The notes under the pieces: generated by a model | What the model saw: the letters and a program-made list of their open reading frames with translations, nothing else | Databases searched by the model: none | What the model was told of the DNA's origin: nothing | Assembly (NCBI GenBank): GCA_007026445.1 | Contig: VDMD01000218.1 | Location: 1-31,470 of the forward strand | DNA: 31,470 nucleotides | Direction: 5' to 3' | From: Schizophyllum amplum | Taxonomy: Eukaryota; Basidiomycota; Agaricomycetes; Agaricales; Schizophyllaceae | Program-made: the position numbers and the translations under genes | Shown here: positions 11,084 to 21,746 of the stretch, in pieces | How the letters are laid out: each line of letters starts with the position of its first letter | Numbering within the stretch: the first letter of the stretch is position 1

Positions 11084-11851
11084 AAGGCGCTCAACGTTGA
11101 GCTGGAGACAGCGGGTGGTTGGGCGCATCGTCGAGCTCGGGGACGCGGTGAGTTGCGTAAATCGTACTGGACTGCTACTTAGGCTGTAGGGGTGATAGAT
11201 GGGCTCGACAAAGGACCGATCCGATGTGATTTGCTCTCGGGGAGACCAACAAGTAGAGCGCGAGACGAGGGCCGCGATGGATCGGAGGAGGACAAAGTTT
11301 CACGGCCAGTTCACGGCACTCCCGCGAGATCCGGGAAGTATGTGGGGAAGCGGCCCCGAGCGGGGTATCTCATTACATAGTCCACGTGGCATAAGTACTT
11401 GGCTTGAAGTTCGAACTCAACTTGAACTTCGAACATCGAAGTCCGGTTCAATTCAGCAGCTGGCAGGATCTCTTCGCGAGCAACGGCTGAGGAACAGGGG
11501 CCCCTGTCAAGCCGAGGACTATGGCGAACCACAGACATGACGGCAGCCTTCGGCTGGATCTCATACTATGTAGAGTCCTCCCCGCGCTGGCCCCATGAAC
11601 GCACCCGACAATGTGACCGAAATTGGGCGTGCAGGCGGGCACCATTACGGAATTTGCGGAGACCGTCTTCAAAGCTGACTTGGAAGAGTAGAGCATGCTT
11701 GGTCAATTGAACACATAAGGCTACAATCGTCTCTCTTTGTTGAGGTCAGAGTGCGAGTCTATGATATCTAGGACCGTACAGAAATCGTCGTCGTGTGTAT
11801 GTACAGCGGACATCCGCGGGGAAGATGAAAGTAGTTTGAACAATGAACAAC
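11084..11851. other. Intergenic region between HIBADH and the CACTG element
   Basis: About 770 bases holding the presumed HIBADH promoter at its left end. No supported gene. It contains a small TTCGAA-rich dyad at 11405-11431. Confidence 0.45.
11405..11431. repeat. Short imperfect inverted repeat (GAAGTTC ... GAACTTC)
   Basis: Seven-base arms GAAGTTC and GAACTTC flank a short centre, with TTCGAA palindromes beside them. It could be a protein-binding dyad or the remnant of a small element. No target duplication is visible. Confidence 0.3.
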
Positions 11852-11854
11852 CTG

Positions 11855-11887
11855 CACTGGGAAACTCGAACAGGGTTGCGATCACCC
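11855..11887 (+). repeat. Left terminal inverted repeat of the CACTG element
   Basis: Thirty-three bases beginning CACTGGGAAACTC. They pair with 13633-13665 with three mismatches, at positions 6, 14 and 23. The inner 15 bases (11873-11887) also form a hairpin with 11895-11909, one mismatch and a 7-base loop. Confidence 0.8.
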
Positions 11888-12633
11888 TATGTCGGGGTGA
11901 TCGCGACCCTTAACCCGATTTTTGGGTTACTCTCGGGTCATAGCGTAACCCAGGCGTAACCCTACTGGAAATAGGCGATTCGGGAAATATTCAGGATATT
12001 CAGGATAGGGTTACATATAACCCCTCAACAAAGGGTGACCATGATCCGCGCTCACTCGTGCAGCCTGAAGGGATGCAGGACATCTGTATGAGGTCTGGCA
12101 AGTGTATATGTGCTACTGGTTATCATAGTGCCAACAAATAGCGAGACTGGGTCTCCAAAGATGGGGCCCAATCGCATAGCGGGCGGTACCTCATAGCGAG
12201 CCAGTCTGGCAGAGCGGGGCGAATCAAATACGTGGGTCAGTACTGCTCTCACTAGATATCTCATGACTTGCGCGAAGGCACAAACCTGGCACAAACCAGT
12301 GCGCCGCCGTGCGCCGCCCAACAGTAACTGAAGTTAGGTCGGGAGCCGTCGCGATTCCGCTAAGTTCAAATGCACGTGATCGTTGTTGTTTGGCTGCGTC
12401 TTCGTGATTATTTGTTGACGTCCTCGGCACATGTCGGGCTTGCCTTTCTGCTTACTTACCTTCACGCTGCCTTCACGCCCACCCTCAGCGCCTAAGCCAA
12501 CCCCGTCCGCGTCCCCTCCTACCCACCTCTATAATGCCCTTTCGATTGCTTGCTCTGCCCTCAGCGCTGAGGTCGGATGTTGCCCGCCGCCGTCGTGACT
12601 CACACCGCGACGGGCAACAAGACGCCGCGCAAG

Positions 12634-12648
12634 CCCCCCCCCCCCCCC
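12634..12648 (+). repeat. Poly-C tract of 15 bases
   Basis: An uninterrupted run of 15 C inside the mobile element. Its length is probably unstable and hard to sequence. Confidence 0.9.
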
Positions 12649-12798
12649 GCCGGCGAAGCACGCGCTTTATAGGCAATGAATAACTTTTACAGACGAAGTG
12701 GGGATGTGGCCAGGGCAGCCCACTAGCTAAGCTAGGGTCCTGACGCGGTGCGCTCGGAGGACATTCAGTCGGCCGCGGATGCGTGGTGGTGTCTACAG

Positions 12799-13331
12799 GT
12801 GTGTGGCAGCCAAACCTTTCCAGACCTGACAGCTCCGGCAGCCGTAGCGGCCGTTCCTACCGAACCTGTCTTCCCCGATCATGCTCGTGCACTCCCATCC
12901 CCTACCACCGAATATGCCCGCGCGCAGTCCTCGGAAGCGCCGACGTGGTCGCTGAAGACCGTGCAGAACGACCGCGGGTCTTCATCTAGGTATGTTTCCT
13001 TCTCATGTCGGGACATCGTTGCTCATCGACTTGTAGGAGAGCCAGTGCTTGTCGGTATCTCCTGCATCTGACTGGCTATATCCGGGTTCCATTGCACTAT
13101 CCTGTTTGTTCGGTGAGTTTTTTTCCCTTGATGTTTGACTCAGCATTGACTCCCCGCACCATGTAGTGCTGTTTCTTCAGCCTATCCCTTCGTCTACCGC
13201 CTCTCTCTCACGCAGTAAAGCCCCGAATGGTAGATTTGTATCCCACGCCGGTTGACGTGTACGTCCAGTACCTACGGCGTTCTTATGCAGTCGATTCGTG
13301 TATGTATGTTGATTCATGTACTATTCATTAG
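12799..13331 (+). CDS. Possible small spliced gene of unknown function inside the mobile element
   Basis: Three open segments connect in one frame through two canonical introns of local size: 12799-12989, intron 12990-13036 (GTATGT...TTGTAG), 13037-13112, intron 13113-13166 (GTGAGT...ATGTAG), and 13167-13331 ending in TAG. An acceptor-like CTACAG precedes 12799, so a first exon should lie upstream. A CT-rich stretch and a TATAATG at about 12529-12535 could mark its start, but I could not build that exon with confidence. The encoded residues show no motif I recognise and are not transposase-like. It may be captured host sequence, a non-coding transcript, or chance. An AT-rich tail follows the stop. 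Confidence 0.25.
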
Positions 13332-13632
13332 TAGCACTAGATAGTAGATACCTGCAATATATTATTTTGTTTTTCTACCAATCTGATTTACCAGTGCGAA
13401 GAACCCGATAGGAAGGTTACATCCACCCCAAACAGTAGTCAAAAGTGCCCACTGATTTTGACCCAATGGTAGGGTTACTATCACCCATTACAACGCTGAC
13501 GAGGAGGAGGGTGATTGCAGGAATAAAAAGGGTGAATGTCACCCTACGCATCTTGGGTTATTGAATAACCATTCATGGGTTACGATAACCACATAGGCGG
13601 GCTAAAGCTACCCTACAGAAGGGTGATGTGTT

Positions 13633-13665
13633 GGGTGATCGCGACCCTGTTTGAGTTTCACAGTG
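13633..13665 (-). repeat. Right terminal inverted repeat of the CACTG element
   Basis: The reverse complement begins CACTGTGAAACTC and matches the left end at 30 of 33 positions. It is followed at once by CTG, the same three bases that precede the left end. Confidence 0.8.
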
Positions 13666-13668
13666 CTG

Positions 13669-14176
13669 ATTGAGTGAAGGATTATGGTACATTGCGTTTC
13701 AGGCAAAAACACAAATGGGTGTTACATGGTCGTAGAATGGCCATGCGAGGACGAGCGGCTTCCATGGGCTGACGAAGGCTGGGCGCGCTCGGGAGCAGGG
13801 TCAATCCTCCAAGGCCCCTGGTAGAACGGAGGATCGTTCGCGTGAACGAACCGCTCCAATCCTCCGGAGTCCTAGGACCTAGTCAAGCTGTAGGCCGCAA
13901 TGATCGTCTCATAACCTGTGACGCAGTCCCTTGCGTTTGCGCAATCGGAGAAATTTTTGTAGGATGTTTAGAGGTAGAATATAAAGATTAGGGTGGGATG
14001 GGGAACAGGCTGCAAGTGTACCGTCTGATAATCCAGGCGAAGGCCATGCTGGAGGGCTCCTAGGGCATCCTAAAAGAAAGCATGAACACAGCGTCAAGTC
14101 CGATCGACCTGCGGCTGCCCGGCTGCCAGATAAAGGTAATGGATGACATCGACAGCGAAGGTGACGGTTTTTTCCT
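13669..14176. other. Intergenic region right of the mobile element
   Basis: About 500 bases between the element and the 3' end of the membrane-protein gene. It contains a stem-loop with arms GGAGGAT (13828-13834) and ATCCTCC (13859-13865) and an inner hairpin CGTTC-GCGT-GAACG (13835-13848). I checked for a tRNA fold there and did not find one. No gene is supported. Confidence 0.4.
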
Positions 14177-17100
14177 TCAAGCCACCAAGCGAATCACAAC
14201 ATCTCCTCGAAGTGTTTCTCCAGGGTTCGAAGAGGGGGGACTATGGACGAAGAGAACGATCGTGGCGCGCTGGACGAACTGAAGGGTGGTGCTTTCGCGA
14301 AACATAACCCCCAGTTCCTCGTTGCTACGCGAGGAAATATCGGGTGCATCGACGATATAGATGGTGTACGCGTCCGACGCCGAAAGTCCGTACCGCCGCT
14401 CAAAGGCTAAAATTGCTGACATCCCGCGTGGTTGAAACAGGCGTTGGTTCCATTCCTGTAGCTCCCAAAAGATCGTTCCCGCCAATAAGCGAGAGGCATG
14501 CGTGTTCTCCAGGCAAAGATCTGGTCGTTCGGCTGCGACCGCGGGTGCATATATGTCCACCATAGACTGTAAAGACGTCGGTTCACTTCGAAGAGAATGC
14601 GAATGGATTTCATACCGTGGTCAACCTGACGAGATCGCTGAAATGGACACCTCGCTCGACACGAAGCGCCTTAAACAGTTGAAGGGCAGGCTGGGAAAAG
14701 TCAAGTTCCACATGTCTCCGGGCAGATAAATCGGCAATCTGTCGAGGCCAGAAGCCGGAGTATGACAAGCCTGGTTGAGGAATAGGACGAGTGGCGGGGC
14801 TCTCAGACGTGAGGATGTCGCGGACTTGTTGTGTCCTGACAAGTTCTGGGCCTGCCGTCTCCCAATGCGACCGTGGCGGAATGGCCTGTGCATCCTGGTT
14901 TGGCGCCCGCAAGCTCGCGGTCGATGAGTGCCTTGCGTCTGTGGATTGAGCCTCCCGCCGTGACACTGCCTCCCGAGACTGTTGTGAGGACGCTGACAGT
15001 GTAGAAGATGCTGGCACCGACTCGCATCGGCTGACGAGTCCCGGCGGAACTGGCACACCCGAATGCCAAAAGTGACCGGTCGAGAAATCCTGCGAAGCGA
15101 TCTGAGGCGGGCGTGGAGGGCCCGACGCTGACGGTATAAGAGGTAGCGGTCGCGACAAACGGGGATATTCTGAGGAGGAGTGTGGCGGCAGCGCGGACGT
15201 CGCGAGCAAGGGGTACCCTGAGAAGTGCACTGACACCTCTTGTACAGGCTGTGCATTAGGAGACGAGGTTCGCTGTTGAGGCTCACCCGGCGGCTGAGGA
15301 TGAAATGCGTACGGGCGCCTGTGACTTGAGTGTGATGTGGCGAAGGATTCGGGAGAGAAGGAAGTCACTTCCGTCAAGGTAGTGTGCGTGTTGGGTTGCC
15401 ACGCTGCCGGCAAACGTGGTGGCTGAGAAATTGATTCGGGCGGGTTTATGAATGGCTGTGGCGGGCGTCTCATTTCAGAAAGAGGTTGCGCGGGCGCGTC
15501 CAACGCTGCTGGAACAAGACCTACTGTGCCTTCGTACAACTTCGGCGCAGCAGACACAGTCTCTTGAGGCAGCGCAGGGGCGCCTATCGATTGCGGATCA
15601 CTACTGGTGTCCGGTGAATAGAGAGACGCTGCTATGCTGGCTGGATATCCAAAGGATACACCCTTTGGCTCCCTGTCGTAACTCGAAAACTGCGAGAGCG
15701 GTATGGCTGACCCTTTAGAGGGTATTGTCTGGGGCGGCGAGTGATTGACCGGCTCTGCGTATGTCTGGTATTGGCGAGAATGAGCTATCCCAGGCGGACG
15801 CGAATGTGGGGTTGAAGTGTGAGAGTAGTCGAAAGCAGGAGGCGTACTGTGGCTTTGTAATCCATGGCCCTGTGAGGCCGGACTTTGTCCGGAAGGAACA
15901 ACTCGTGACATGGTGGAAGATGGTGTCACGTTGTACGTCCCATCGGGCAGGATTTGTTGCACGATATGTGACATCTGCCTCTTCCAGGCATTGTCCATCC
16001 GATCTCCGTAGCGTGCGAATGTCTTGCATATGCAAGCAAGGTAGAACATGCCGATGCCGATTACGCAGGTAATGGCGATGCGTGTGCCGAGTGCAGCGGT
16101 CGCGGAAGTCGTTCGCTCTGGAGGATCTGCCACAGATCCTGTCCGCCAGATATACGACATAATGCTGACGATAAATAGTACGATAGACCTTAACATTCCA
16201 CCGTAAGCGAGAGCAAACGCGAATGCGGAAGAAGAAGAAACAGACCACACTAGCCAGATGACAGGCATAGCCAAGAGGACCCATACGTTCCAGAATATGG
16301 GATGGGGTTGTTTTCTGGACTCCTGGTAAAATATAAGTCTGAGCGCGACCGAGTTCGCGTGATGACACTTACGTAGGCCCAAGCAGACGCCTTGTGCATC
16401 CGCTTCATCGTGCCAAACCGAATGATATACAAGCATCCGTATAAAAGCGACATAAGCGCAGCTATGAGAGAGAGCACGCAGGCAGTTCTTGTCACCACGT
16501 CCGCGGCGGCTGCGTCGATCTGAAGCCATATCAGAGAATTAGAGCGGATGCCAAGCGGAGGTCTGACCTGCAGCATCGACAGAAGCGCACTAGCAATGAA
16601 GCAGTCAGGCGTGGTCCGTAAATGTACCCGGAAGACGACACATACGACATCAGCAGCGCAGAAATGACATTTTGCGTCTTCCACTCGCGGAGTAAGCTAT
16701 CGATAAAGGACTCCCAGGAGTCGCGAAAACGACGCATGGCAGGAGTGACTCGTGAGACGCCGGCTTGATGGGGAACGCCATAAGTCGATATGTGATTTAT
16801 CTGGTCGAGAGCCTCTCGCCGCTCCTCCCGATTCTTCTCCTTCCACTCGGCGGCAGCTGTCCTGGCCATCTGCTCGAAATCTGACATGCTCAAATCTGCA
16901 TCCTCCAGGACGCGTTTCACTCTCCCGAAGTAAAACATCGGCATGCGAAGCAGACAGAGCTGGTAGAATGCCACTGGGAAAGTGAAGGTCATATGCGTGT
17001 ATGCTTTATCCAAGACGTCCTGGCCGAACCCATTAAGGGCAATCTGATCATTCTCGTCAAGCGGCACTTGCAGTCCTGGAGGTGCTCCGTGGAACTGCTG

Positions 17101-17569
17101 CCGTTGTGGCGGCGCAAGTAGCGAGGGCTGAGCAACAGGCGACAGAGAGAACGGATTGCGGGTGGAGAAGGGTGTAGAGTCCCATGGAAGGTCTTGAGGA
17201 GAGGGTGTGGGACTGGTCACGGTGTACGCAAAGTCAGGAGGCGCAAGGCTCGGATGTGGTCCCTGCGGCGAAGTGCTAGCCGGAATGGTACGTTGAGGCG
17301 AGGCACTCGACTGTCCGGCGTACCAGGAAGGATGTTCTCCTCCAACTTTTGTTTGTGGTCGGCGTTGACGCACATCTTCGTTGTTGGCGCTCCCTCGGGC
17401 AGAGGTGAAAGCTAGCCGCTCATCGGGCGGCGATCCTGAACCAAGTAAGATCGAGTCGTCAAAGCTGTTATGCGACCTGATATAGAATAAACTCACGGGC
17501 ATCATCAGGCGCGGCTGAGTACGGCAAAACATGCTTGACCGCGTCCTCGCCTCTCCAGCTCGAAGTCAT
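14177..17569 (-). CDS. Multi-pass membrane protein of unknown function with disordered Pro/Ser-rich tail (Agaricomycete family)
   Basis: I do not know a function. The start is ATG at 17569 (MTSSWRGEDAVKHVLPYSA); an intron (17436-17496) follows, then a Pro/Ser-rich stretch. A conserved core begins LPMFYFGRV-like (MPMFYFGRVKRVLEDADL), has a charged segment with EWKEKNREERREAL, and reads DSWESFIDSLLREWKTQNV into hydrophobic helices: ALLIALLSML, VLSLIAALMSLLYGCLYIIRFGTM, IFWNVWVLLAMPVIWLVW with VLFIVSIMSYIWRTG, and IAITCVIGIGMFYLACICKTF. That gives roughly four to six membrane passes. About 400 residues of Pro/Ser/Gln-rich low-complexity sequence follow. After a last intron (donor near 14613, acceptor near 14567) comes a folded-looking end from SMVDIYAPAVAAERPDL to VVIRLVA and the stop at 14177. 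All junctions keep the frame. It is divergent from the BRO1 gene. Confidence 0.7.
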
Positions 17570-17999
17570 CGAGAAAGTCTAGACGGGAGAGCTTTACGTG
17601 GGCCCCGGCCGACTCGAAGAGAAACGCAATGGGAGAAAGAGTCAAGTACAACAGCACCACTTGATCTTGGAAGGAATCTTGTGAATGCCAGCTGACATTG
17701 ACACCGCTATCGATAGGCCGCAGGCGCTCGGGTCAAAAGAGGATTTGCTGTGTAAGCATGTGAAGTGGACAATACAATAGGAAAGCTGTAAGGGGTGATC
17801 AGCCGATCTTCACATGCACTTGTAGACATCGTTGGATTCTATCAGCTCACTTTACAAGCATGCTGTATGACGGTCTGGAACAAGAACGTTAACGAGTCGA
17901 ACCGTGGGATTTACAATCGGCGCGCCAGGATCACCGGGCCGAACCCGCATTCATTTGTTCAAGTTCTTTTATACTTCCCACGACGGGTTGACATGCGCG
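17570..17999. promoter_or_regulatory. Divergent promoter region (membrane protein / BRO1 protein)
   Basis: Four hundred and thirty bases between two start codons that face apart. No gene is supported inside. I see no strong TATA box or clear factor site; one GCCAGG fits the PacC core but is a single six-base match. Confidence 0.45.
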
Positions 18000-20900
18000 A
18001 TGTCGAATCTGGTCTCAATTCCCTTTAAGAAGAGTTATGAGGCGAACATCAAGGATGCCGTCCGTCAGTACATCCAAGATCACACCAGCAGCCACCCCGA
18101 CGCGCTCAGCATGACATCGCTGAGTGGGAGAAACTCAGAAGAGCCGCGAGTGGGAGCTCTGTGCACGTCGACCGGATACAAGGAATACTGAGGTGCGTAC
18201 ATAATTGAGAGTTATTGTTCAGAGACTGACAGTGCTGGAAGGTACCATGCTCAATTGCTCCGCATTCAGAGCAAGCTACCGGCCGATGTACGCCTACTTA
18301 GCACATACCGGAGGCGTCCTCATGGGCTTCGTAGATTGGTCTTGGCGTCTCATACGCACCAGCATTCGCCAATGCATCTTCCTTGCCGATTATTCTCAAC
18401 GATCTGACCTTTGAACGCGCCTCCGTCCTCTTCAATCTCGCAGCCCTCTATTCACAGCTCGGGGCGGCGGAGGACCGATCGACGGTCGATGGAATCAAGC
18501 GAGCCATGGCATACTTCTCTGTGAGCCTCCACGTACGCTGCTGTTTCACCTAGTGACAAGATAAGAACGCCGCAGGGTTGTTTGCTTACTTGCAGTCGAA
18601 TGTTTTGCCTAAATTCATCCCCGCCCGCAAATGAATTCGAGGCACCTTTGGACCTCACCAAGGATTCTGTCGAGGGTCTACATCATGCTATGTTGGCGCA
18701 AGCGGAGGAATGCTTCTGGCAGAAGGCCAAGCTGGGTATGTGGCATTTCTGGTGGTGCGCAGAGACTCAGATGTCCTAGATAACATGAAGAATACCATCA
18801 TCGCCAAGCTCGCCTCATCAGTGCGCCAGGTCCTTCTGCTCTCCTCGAGGGACGTTAACAATGCGTAATTAGGTTGCAAAACATTACGGTGACTCATTGG
18901 AGTCGATACGAGGAGCTTCGCCGACTATCAAGCACCTCTTTCCTAGCGTGAGTAGAACGCACCTGTGCAACATGCTATCGCTGAAGTTGCGCCAGAACTG
19001 GCTGTCGTATATCGAAGTCAAACAGTATCACTTCGAAGCAGTAGCTCACTACCGCATGAGCTTGGTTGAAGGGGAAGCGAACAGGTCAACAGTCATCCTT
19101 TTGCGACTTTGCAGACAGTCTCACGCTAGTTCTAGGTATGGCAAGGAGCTCTCCTTCCTCAGCGAGGCGCTGTCGGCTGCGAAGAAAGCATATGACATCG
19201 CGCGACGAGGCCGCGTAGTGCAAGCCGTGATGCGGGATGTGCAGGTAAGGCTGTTGCGCTTGCATACACCGATGGGCTTGACTGTGTTTGTAGGGCTTCT
19301 TGGACGTTGTCCAAAAGGACTTTACTAGGGCAGAGAGAGACAACGATCTCATCTACCATGATTACGTGCCCGCAGGGTCTTCGTTGACTGTCATCGCACC
19401 GAGCCATGTTGCAAAGCCAACTGTTCCGCGAGAGCTCGAAAACCCGGGCCTCATACAAGATGCACCGCTATTTTCGGAGTTGTTAGGTTGGGGCGCAAAT
19501 GAGGCCATCAGTATGTGTATCCCCTCGAGACCAACGTCGATCTCTTACTTTGTTTTGCAGATATCTACAATGATCGCAAAGAGAAGTTAGTCAAGGATCT
19601 GGTGCTAGACGGCGCTGCGGAGGTCAAGGAGCGAGCGAATAGGTATGTGATTGTCTTGCTGCGGTGTGCTTGCTGACCTGATACATAGTAGGCTGCGCGA
19701 GCTGCACCTACCTGCATCACTGGATGCTTTGGATCAGACAGTACGGTTACCTCCCAGTCTGCTCAGGAAGGCGGAAGAGGTTCGGCTGGAGAAGGGGCCG
19801 GAGAGGATCGAAAGCCTCATGGAAGACATCCAAAGGATAGCCGGACTGGACAGGAAGCTCCTGGACGAGGTGAGCAATGATCGCGATTTCCTCAGTACGC
19901 CTTTTGACGGACGCCGTAGGCCATGTCCATCCTCGACGACGAGGCCGAAGAGGACGAGAATGCACGTGCAGAGGGTCATGTCCATCGCCTACCTTCGCAT
20001 GAAGCCAACAGTGATTTGATGCACAAATACGAACGCTATCACAATGTGCTGACGCAGGCTGCCGAAAGCGATGAGTCTGTGCGGCAGAAGTATGACGAAT
20101 GGGAGCCCAGCATCGTTGAGTTAACATGGGATGAGGTGGGCGTGCTTCCCATCGCTTCGGCTTTCGCAAAACTGACCGCAGACCCATGCAGGACCGACTC
20201 GAAAGATCCGTGCCCTCCTCAACTGCTGTATTCGGCCGTGCCAGTCGGGAAACCGAAGTGCACCGTCGCGCTCTGCGCGTTCGCCTCGAACAGCTCGATG
20301 ACATCCACCGCGAGCTAGAGAACTTCGTTCGGCGCGCACAGAACCTCGCCGATGCCGACGACATCCGCGCTCGTGTCGTAAAGTTTGCGGCAGGCTTCGC
20401 GCAGTTGGCAGAGGTTCAACCGGCTGCATTCGAAGACATACTCGACGATGAGCTAGCCAAGTATGATAAGTTCCTTCACGGAGTAGCCGAGTGTGGCGAT
20501 CGGCAGCAGGGCCTGATGGAGGAGATCGAGGTGAGCGTCCGTGCTTGAATAGGTGAATTAGTGTTGACGGGGGAGACAGTATCACAATCAGCTGCTGCTC
20601 GACTCACGCAAAGAAGATCCTTCGGTGAAGGAGCGTGAGCGTGCTCTACAGTCGCTCGACCTTGCGTATCACAAGTATCGGGAGATCGTGCGCAATCTGG
20701 AGGAGGGATTGAACGTAAAGTGGTCCGTTCGTTGCTCGGTGTCTCCGTTGACACCGGTTCCGCAGTTTTACAACGAGCTCTCGAAGATGCTTACACAGTT
20801 CAGGGAGTCGTGCAAGATGTGGAGCCGCGAGAGGAGCCAGGGCTTGCAGTGAGGTTGTCTCTGTCAATCAAGGGCATGACGCTAACGCGAGACAGTACGA

Positions 20901-21256
20901 TGATACAGTCGATGGAGAAGATTAGTCTGCAGCAACGAACGCCACCACCAGAGCCTGCAGCTTCGCCCCCGGTGCTGGAGCCGGAGCCGGAGCCGGAACC
21001 AGAAGGGGAGCCAGAGCCAGAGCCAGAATCCGAGTCGGCATCCGAGTTGGAGGAAGAGGAAGAGGAACAACCCAAGCCGCCCCCGCCGCCTGCGCCTGCG
21101 CCTGCTCCCGCACCAGCTCGTGCGCCCAAGCCGCGCGGTCTTCCATCGCTCACTTCGGGTGACTGGGGGTTCCAAGAGATCCCTCTTGCGCCTGGGCCTC
21201 CCCCGGCGCCGGCACCAGTACAAACGCCTCGTCGTTCAACTCGTCGACAGCGCTGA
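18000..21256 (+). CDS. RIM20: BRO1-domain protein, Rim20/PalA/ALIX type (two frame breaks)
   Basis: An ESCRT-associated scaffold. Rim20/PalA binds ESCRT-III (Snf7) and the PacC/Rim101 factor in ambient-pH signalling; the Bro1/ALIX relatives act in endosomal sorting. The start is ATG at 18000 (MSNLVSIPFKKSYE), the typical BRO1 beginning. The BRO1 domain continues with EWEKLRRAASGSSVHVDRIQ, YHAQLL, FERASVLFNLAALYSQLGAA, AEECFWQKAKL, and IEVKQYHFEAVAHYRMSL, ending near SEALSAAKKAYDIARRG. The V-shaped coiled-coil region follows (LPPSLLRKAEEVRLEKGPER, RLPSHEAN, FAQLAEVQPAAFEDIL, LDLAYHKYREIVRNLEEGL). The tail is Glu-Pro repeats, an acidic run and Pro-Ala repeats, then RGLPSLTSGDWGFQ. There are about fourteen short introns. 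Two frame breaks occur: one base lost at about 18105-18114 (after HPDAL) and one gained at about 18613-18628 (after VLPKF). Assignment to Rim20 rather than Bro1 is tentative. Confidence 0.82.
20965..21120 (+). repeat. Low-complexity Glu-Pro / Pro-Ala coding repeat in the BRO1 protein tail
   Basis: GAGCC(N)-type hexamers encode alternating Glu-Pro, then an acidic Glu run, then Pro and Pro-Ala repeats. It is in frame and open on both strands in several frames because of its composition, which makes spurious minus-strand frames. Confidence 0.7.
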
Positions 21257-21746
21257 CTGATCTGCGAAACCCCTTGAAGTTGGAGTATACGACATCGAGA
21301 TTTGATCGCATACTTATCGGCTGGGGACATGGATGCTTGTGGGTAATGTAATGGTAGCTGGAAGTGATATATGCGACTGCGTGAGATGGATGGAAGAGGC
21401 CTTCAGCCCAGTAAATACGTACGTGCTTGAAACAATCGACACAGGCCTTGAGCCTGTCTTATAAAAACCTCCTAGAGTGCTACAGAGTAAATATCCATGA
21501 CAACAACTTCAAGCAGTAGAACGAGTAAGTACAGCAATGATGCGAGGGAAGAAAACGGTATGTTGTTGGACGGCGAGGCGAGAGTGATACTAGAACTGAC
21601 TGGTCTGGTGGCGTGATGTATCAACGATAGGAAGCGCAGACGGACTGGCTGATAGCGCAGCTCTGAAGCTGGAAGAAAGCACTATGAGAAGGGGTTGAGA
21701 ATGTAAGAAAAAAAGAATATGTACATTGAAGAAGGATCGGAGGAGC
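21257..21746. other. Convergent intergenic region
   Basis: It lies between the BRO1 stop and the inferred nucleoporin stop at 21747. A minus-strand open frame runs on through it to 21590, but the conserved nucleoporin end lies upstream of that in another frame, so I treat this as 3' UTR. No gene or RNA is visible. Confidence 0.5.

Larger units (their letters stand above)
11855..13665. mobile_element. Non-autonomous CACTA/EnSpm-like DNA transposon (CACTG termini, 1811 bp)
   Basis: The ends are inverted repeats of 33 bases (11855-11887 and 13633-13665) matching at 30 of 33 positions. Both start CACTG and end GATCACCC when read inward. The three bases CTG occur immediately outside each end (11852-11854 and 13666-13668), as expected for a 3-bp target duplication. 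Both flanks are crowded with GGGTGA/GGGTTA-type units in both orientations (about 11873-12045 and 13400-13650), like transposase-binding subterminal repeats. These are hallmarks of the CACTA superfamily. No transposase frame is visible, so it would need a helper element. It lies between the HIBADH promoter and the 3' end of the membrane-protein gene, disrupting neither. Its middle holds a possible spliced gene. A KDZ/Plavaka-type basidiomycete family is an alternative within the same broad group. Confidence 0.75.

Noticed and set aside
13741..13920. tRNA-like or structured RNA gene
   Set aside because: Stems are present, but no cloverleaf, anticodon arm or T-loop consensus can be drawn.
17922..17934. 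GCCAGG (PacC core) upstream of the Rim20-like gene
   Set aside because: A single six-base match is expected by chance in 430 bases; not enough to claim pH feedback.
20800..21330. Gly/Ser-rich minus-strand open frame of 176 codons
   Set aside because: It is the antisense shadow of the Glu-Pro/Pro-Ala repeat in the BRO1 protein tail.
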